NCBI GenBank assembly: GCA_903893955.1
Contig: CAITOG010000116.1
Location: 1-9,224 of the forward strand
Source of the DNA: an uncultured Actinomycetes bacterium
GTDB taxonomy: Bacteria > Actinomycetota > Acidimicrobiia > Acidimicrobiales > RAAP-2
Direction: 5' to 3'
DNA: 9,224 bases
Position numbers and translations under genes: made by a program. Shown here piece by piece: positions 6,112 through 9,224 of this stretch (its first letter is position 1; every line of letters starts with the position of its first letter). The notes beneath the pieces were generated by a model. It was given only the letters and a program-made list of their open reading frames with translations. It ran no database searches and was not told the DNA's origin.

Positions 6112-6995
6112 TGCGGGCCGAGCGTGTGGTCGCACTCGGTGGTGGTCATGGCACGGCGGTGACCTTGCGAGCGGTCCGGATGTTCGCGTCCAACATCACC
6201 GCGATCGTCTCCGTGGCGGACGATGGGGGCTCGTCAGGCCGTCTTCGAGAGCTCCTGGGCGTCCCAGCACTCGGGGACCTTCGCAAGTGCCTCGTCGCAC
6301 TAGCCGCACCCGGCTCATCGCTCGCCGTCGCCATGGAGCACCGCTACGAGGCCGGAGAGCTGGCCGGGCATGCGCTCGGCAACCTCGTGCTCGCAGCCAT
6401 GGTCGAGGCAGAGGGGGGCTTGGTCGCAGGCATCCATGAGGTGGGCAGGCTCCTCGGCGCAGTCGGCACCGTTCTTCCGGCGACGGAGCAAGAAGTGCGG
6501 CTCCTCGCTTCGGGCCCACGGGGCACCACGGTGGGCCAGGTGGCCATCTCACAGGCGTCACACATCGAGCAGCTCACCATCGAGCCGCTCGGTGCCGCCC
6601 CGCCAGCCGCAGCGTTGGCGGCGATCGCAGAAGCCGACCTGATCGTGATCGGTCCAGGTTCCCTCTACACCAGCGTCTTGGCCGCTGTGGCGGTGCCGAG
6701 CATCACCGAGGCGCTCGCCACGGCCAATGCGACCAAGGTCTACGTCTGCAACCTGCGTCCACAGGTGCCCGAGACTTCCGGCTACACGGTGGCCGACCAT
6801 CTCGACGCGCTCCACCGCCATGGCGTCGCGGTTGACCTGTGCCTGGTCGATCCGAGCGGGGGACTGGACCTTGGCGAGCCAAGATTTCCCGTCGCGCTCA
6901 AAATGCTGGCAGGATCGAATGGCTTGGTGCACGATCCAGCCAAGCTGGCAGCAACGCTGGGCGGCATCGAAGCCCTCACGACTGCTCATCAATGA
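6111..6995 (+). CDS. yvcK: YvcK/CofD-like gluconeogenesis factor
   Basis: A member of the YvcK family (CofD-like fold, formerly UPF0052), which binds UDP-sugars in characterised Gram-positive members and is needed for normal envelope synthesis and growth on gluconeogenic carbon. The 294-residue product shows the glycine-rich loop LGGGHG (9-14), VADDGGSSGRLR (35-46), GDLRKCL (55-61), GHALGNL (86-92), GPGSLYTS (181-188) and CNLRPQVPETSGYTV (213-227). It is somewhat shorter than the 310-330 residues common in the family, mainly at the C-terminus. GGGHG rather than the Bacillus-type GGGTG is usual for actinobacteria. The ATG at 6111 shares its A with the rapZ stop; no good Shine-Dalgarno precedes it, so translation is probably by reinitiation. 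The open frame runs further upstream but there overlaps rapZ. whiA, which normally follows, is absent and gap begins 19 nt later. Confidence 0.95.
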   Translation: MRAERVVALGGGHGTAVTLRAVRMFASNITAIVSVADDGGSSGRLRELLGVPALGDLRKCLVALAAPGSSLAVAMEHRYEAGELAGHALGNLVLAAMVEAEGGLVAGIHEVGRLLGAVGTVLPATEQEVRLLASGPRGTTVGQVAISQASHIEQLTIEPLGAAPPAAALAAIAEADLIVIGPGSLYTSVLAAVAVPSITEALATANATKVYVCNLRPQVPETSGYTVADHLDALHRHGVAVDLCLVDPSGGLDLGEPRFPVALKMLAGSNGLVHDPAKLAATLGGIEALTTAHQ

Positions 6996-7002
6996 CAACA
7001 GC

Positions 7003-7011
7003 AAAGGGGAG
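7003..7011 (+). promoter_or_regulatory. Ribosome binding site of gap
   Basis: AAAGGGGAG ends 3 nt before the GTG at 7015; counted from its AGGGG core the spacing is 5 nt. It fixes the gap start and is one of the better sites in the operon, consistent with high translation of a glycolytic enzyme. Confidence 0.65.
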
Positions 7012-7014
7012 ATT

Positions 7015-8034
7015 GTGACTGTCCGCGTGGGAATCAACGGCTTCGGCCGAATCGGGCGCAACTTCGTCCGAGCCGCTCTCGAGCAGGGCGCGGACGTCGA
7101 GGTGGTCGCCGTCAATGACCTCACCTCGCCTGAGGTAAGCGCTCACCTGCTTCGCTACGACTCGTCACAGGGACGACTCGGCGTCGAGGTGACTGCCGCT
7201 GAGGACAGCCTCACCGTCGACGGGCGTCCGATCAGGGTCTTCTCAGAGCGCAATCCAGCTGACATCGCCTGGTCAGATCTCGATGTTGACGTGGTGGTCG
7301 AGTCGACCGGTCTGTTCACCAAGCGAGAGGACGCAGCAGCCCACCTCGGTGGCGCCGTCCGCAAGGTCATCATCTCTGCGCCGGCCACCGGTGCCGACGC
7401 CACCTTCGTGGTTGGCGTCAACGACGATCAGTACGACGCTGGAGCCCACGAGGTGGTCTCGAACGCCTCGTGCACGACGAACTGCTTCGTCCCGATGGTC
7501 AAGGTGCTCGATGACAGCTTCGGCGTCGTCTCGGGACTGATGACCACTGTGCACGCCTACACCAACGACCAGAACCTCCTCGACCTGGCCCACAAGGACC
7601 TCCGTCGAGCCAGGGCAGCAGCCGTGAACATCGTCCCGAGCTCGACAGGAGCGGCCCGGGCCACTGGGCTCGTCCTCCAGGCGATGCAGGGGCGCCTGGA
7701 TGGCACCTCGCTGCGCGTACCGATCCCGACGGGGTCGATCACCGACTTCACCGCTGTGGTCAAGGGGGCTCCTTCGGTCGAGGAGATCAATGCGGCCTAC
7801 CGTGCGGCTGCAAGCAGCGGTCCGCTCTCCAAGGTCCTCGTCTACACCGAGGACCCGATCGTCTCGTCGGACATCGTCGGAAGTCCCGCTTCGTGCACCT
7901 TCGACTCGGGGCTGACGATGACCCAGGCCATCGACGGCGAGACGTCACTGGTCAAGGTGATGGGTTGGTACGACAACGAGTGGGGCTACTCGAACCGGCT
8001 CGTCGACCTCGTCACCCTCGTCGGCCAGCAGTGA
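7015..8034 (+). CDS. gap: Glyceraldehyde-3-phosphate dehydrogenase, type I
   Basis: Catalyses the reversible phosphorylating oxidation of glyceraldehyde 3-phosphate to 1,3-bisphosphoglycerate with NAD(P) in the cytoplasm. The 339-residue product has the Rossmann start VGINGFGRIGR (5-15), VAVND (31-35, whose Asp typifies NAD binding), the catalytic SNASCTTNC with Cys153, the activating His180 (TTVHAYTNDQ), the phosphate-binding SSTGAA (209-214), the S-loop stretch HKDLRRARAA (193-202) and WYDNEWGYSNR (318-328). The GTG at 7015 gives the usual start MTVRVGING and has a Shine-Dalgarno sequence. Two local variations are NCFVPM where NCLAPL/M is usual after the catalytic site, and DLAHKD where NAD enzymes often have DLPHKD. 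The stop overlaps the pgk start (GTGA). NAD is the likelier coenzyme, though the Pro-to-Ala change leaves room for NADP use. Confidence 0.98.
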   Translation: MTVRVGINGFGRIGRNFVRAALEQGADVEVVAVNDLTSPEVSAHLLRYDSSQGRLGVEVTAAEDSLTVDGRPIRVFSERNPADIAWSDLDVDVVVESTGLFTKREDAAAHLGGAVRKVIISAPATGADATFVVGVNDDQYDAGAHEVVSNASCTTNCFVPMVKVLDDSFGVVSGLMTTVHAYTNDQNLLDLAHKDLRRARAAAVNIVPSSTGAARATGLVLQAMQGRLDGTSLRVPIPTGSITDFTAVVKGAPSVEEINAAYRAAASSGPLSKVLVYTEDPIVSSDIVGSPASCTFDSGLTMTQAIDGETSLVKVMGWYDNEWGYSNRLVDLVTLVGQQ

Positions 8035-9200
8035 CAGGGCGTCCCGAGGCCCTCAAGGGCCTGCCCCTGCTCGAGGACCTCGGCGACGTCCGGGGGAAGA
8101 GGGTGCTCGTCCGAACCGATTTCAATGTGCCGCTCGCAGGCGAAGGCGCTCAGCGGACCGTTGCGGATGACTTCAGGATCCGTTCTGCGTTGCCAACCCT
8201 GCGCTGGCTCGCCGAGCACGGTGCCACCGTCGTGTGCTGCTCTCATCTCGGTCGACCTGATGGGGCTGTCGACGATGCGTTCTCGATGGATCCGGTGGCT
8301 GCGCACTTGGCGACCCTCCTGCCAGGCGTCGAGGTCATGGAGAACCTGCGGTTCAACCCGGGAGAGACGGCGAACAGTCCCGAGTTCGCTGCCAGCCTCA
8401 TCGATGGCTTCGACTGCTACGTCAACGATGCCTTCGGCGTGAGCCACCGTGCCCATGCGTCAGTCGTCGGACCGCCCGCCGTGCTGCCGAGCGCAGCAGG
8501 ACGACTCGTCGAGCGCGAGGTCGAAACACTTGGCGGCCTCCTCGGCAACCCAGCGCGACCGTTCGTGGCGATCGTCGGTGGTGCGAAGGTCGCCGACAAA
8601 CTGGGGGTCCTCAAGGCGCTCGCGAAGGTCGCTGACGAGATCATCGTTGGTGGCGGCATGGCTTTCACCTTCCTCGCAGCCCAAGGGCATGAGGTGGGCG
8701 GCTCGCTGCTCGATCCAACCCGGTTCGATGACTGCCTCGAGCTGCTCGCTGGTCCAGCAAAGATCATTCTTCCCGTCGACGTTGTTGCCCTTTCGCCAGG
8801 TGCCTCCTTCGGGCCGGGTGCCGTCGACGGCGAGGTCGAGACATTCGACATCGAGCTCCCAGAGGGATGGATGGGTCTCGACATCGGCCCGCGCAGCGCA
8901 GAGAAGTTCTCCGACATCATCTCGACGGCGGGCACCGTGTTGTGGAACGGCCCGATGGGGGTCTTCGAGGACGAGCGATTTGCCGCCGGAACACGACGCG
9001 TCGGACGAGCCGTTGCCTCTGCCGAGGGCGTGTCAGTGGTTGGTGGTGGTGACAGCTGTCGTGCGATCGACGAGCTCGGTCTGGCTGATCAGATCAGCTT
9101 CATGTCCACCGGCGGTGGCGCATCGCTCGAGCTTCTCGAATTCGGCGACCTTCCTGGTCTCGCCGCCCTGCGAGCCGCCCCGAACGCACCGAGGAGCTGA
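8031..9200 (+). CDS. pgk: Phosphoglycerate kinase
   Basis: Transfers the acyl phosphate of 1,3-bisphosphoglycerate to ADP, giving 3-phosphoglycerate and ATP; the reaction is reversed in gluconeogenesis. The 389-residue length is normal. N-domain substrate motifs are RTDFNVPL (28-35), SHLGRPDG (71-78), MENLRFNPGE (103-112) and NDAFGVSHRAHAS (132-144). C-domain nucleotide motifs are VAIVGGAKVADK (179-190), GGGMAFTFL (207-215), LDIGPRS (283-289), WNGPMGVFE (305-313), VGGGDS (337-342) and STGGGASLELLE (359-370). The GTG at 8031 lies over the gap TGA and gives a start of family length; the open frame upstream of it overlaps gap. No strong Shine-Dalgarno precedes it, so coupling to gap is likely. 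The VGGGDSC stretch differs slightly from the common GGGDTAAA but keeps the glycines and aspartate. Confidence 0.98.
   Translation: MTGRPEALKGLPLLEDLGDVRGKRVLVRTDFNVPLAGEGAQRTVADDFRIRSALPTLRWLAEHGATVVCCSHLGRPDGAVDDAFSMDPVAAHLATLLPGVEVMENLRFNPGETANSPEFAASLIDGFDCYVNDAFGVSHRAHASVVGPPAVLPSAAGRLVEREVETLGGLLGNPARPFVAIVGGAKVADKLGVLKALAKVADEIIVGGGMAFTFLAAQGHEVGGSLLDPTRFDDCLELLAGPAKIILPVDVVALSPGASFGPGAVDGEVETFDIELPEGWMGLDIGPRSAEKFSDIISTAGTVLWNGPMGVFEDERFAAGTRRVGRAVASAEGVSVVGGGDSCRAIDELGLADQISFMSTGGGASLELLEFGDLPGLAALRAAPNAPRS
9191..9196 (+). promoter_or_regulatory. Ribosome binding site of the gene after pgk
   Basis: GAGGAG lies in the last pgk codons and stands 5 nt before the ATG at 9202, an optimal spacing that supports a real start there. 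Confidence 0.65.
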
Positions 9201-9201
9201 G

Positions 9202-9224
9202 ATGGCCCATCGACCTATCGAACG
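9202..9224 (+). CDS. tpiA: Probable triosephosphate isomerase, first codons only (3' end outside window)
   Basis: Only seven complete codons (MAHRPIE) are present, beginning 1 nt after the pgk stop behind a good Shine-Dalgarno sequence. The sequence is too short to show homology. The name rests on gene order, since gap-pgk-tpiA is the standard arrangement in actinobacteria and many other bacteria; a few basic residues ahead of the PLIAGNWKM motif would be typical. Confidence 0.6.

Noticed and set aside
7893..8030. Upstream extension of the pgk frame into gap
   Set aside because: Out-of-frame reading of conserved gap C-terminal codons; Pgk homology begins just after the GTG at 8031.
1..9224. 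Mobile element, phage, defence system, CRISPR array, tRNA or rRNA
   Set aside because: All coding space is accounted for by housekeeping genes; no terminal inverted repeats, regularly spaced repeats or RNA-gene-like sequences were seen on either strand.

Overview
The window is an ordinary, densely packed housekeeping segment of a high-GC bacterial chromosome. The gene order uvrA ... uvrC-rapZ-yvcK-gap-pgk-tpiA, the arginine in the RapZ P-loop (GMSGAGRST) and the GGGHG nucleotide loop of the YvcK protein all point to the Actinobacteria. The deep-branching class Acidimicrobiia or a relative is possible, because whiA is missing from its usual place between yvcK and gap, but this is an inference and the sequence does not settle the class.

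Layout, left to right. Bases 1-1715 hold the C-terminal part (about 60%) of uvrA on the + strand; its start lies outside the window. A two-gene - strand unit follows: nadA (3210 to 2104, quinolinate synthase) and a small YccF-type inner-membrane protein (2107 to 1712), coupled by a GTGA stop/start overlap. The yccF stop and the uvrA stop share one CTAG palindrome, so the two genes converge with no spacer. A 149-bp divergent intergenic region (3211-3359) separates nadA from a long + strand unit: uvrC, rapZ, yvcK, gap, pgk and the first codons of what is probably tpiA. Gaps in that unit are 4, -1, 19, -4 and 1 nt, so it is almost certainly one operon with extensive translational coupling.

How the genes work together. 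UvrA and UvrC are the damage-recognition and dual-incision proteins of nucleotide excision repair. RapZ and YvcK are regulators of cell-envelope precursor and central carbon metabolism. Gap, Pgk and TpiA are the triose part of glycolysis and gluconeogenesis. NadA makes the NAD precursor quinolinate from iminoaspartate and dihydroxyacetone phosphate, the triose phosphate that TpiA interconverts, and GAPDH uses the NAD.

No RNA genes, mobile elements, CRISPR arrays or phage genes are seen, and I found no credible new biological system. The points worth a second look are small: the absent whiA, the shared-stop palindrome, a 30-bp perfect repeat inside yccF, a cluster of palindromes between direct repeats upstream of uvrC, a 12-bp palindrome at the rapZ/yvcK junction, and marked enrichment of the tetranucleotide GATC.
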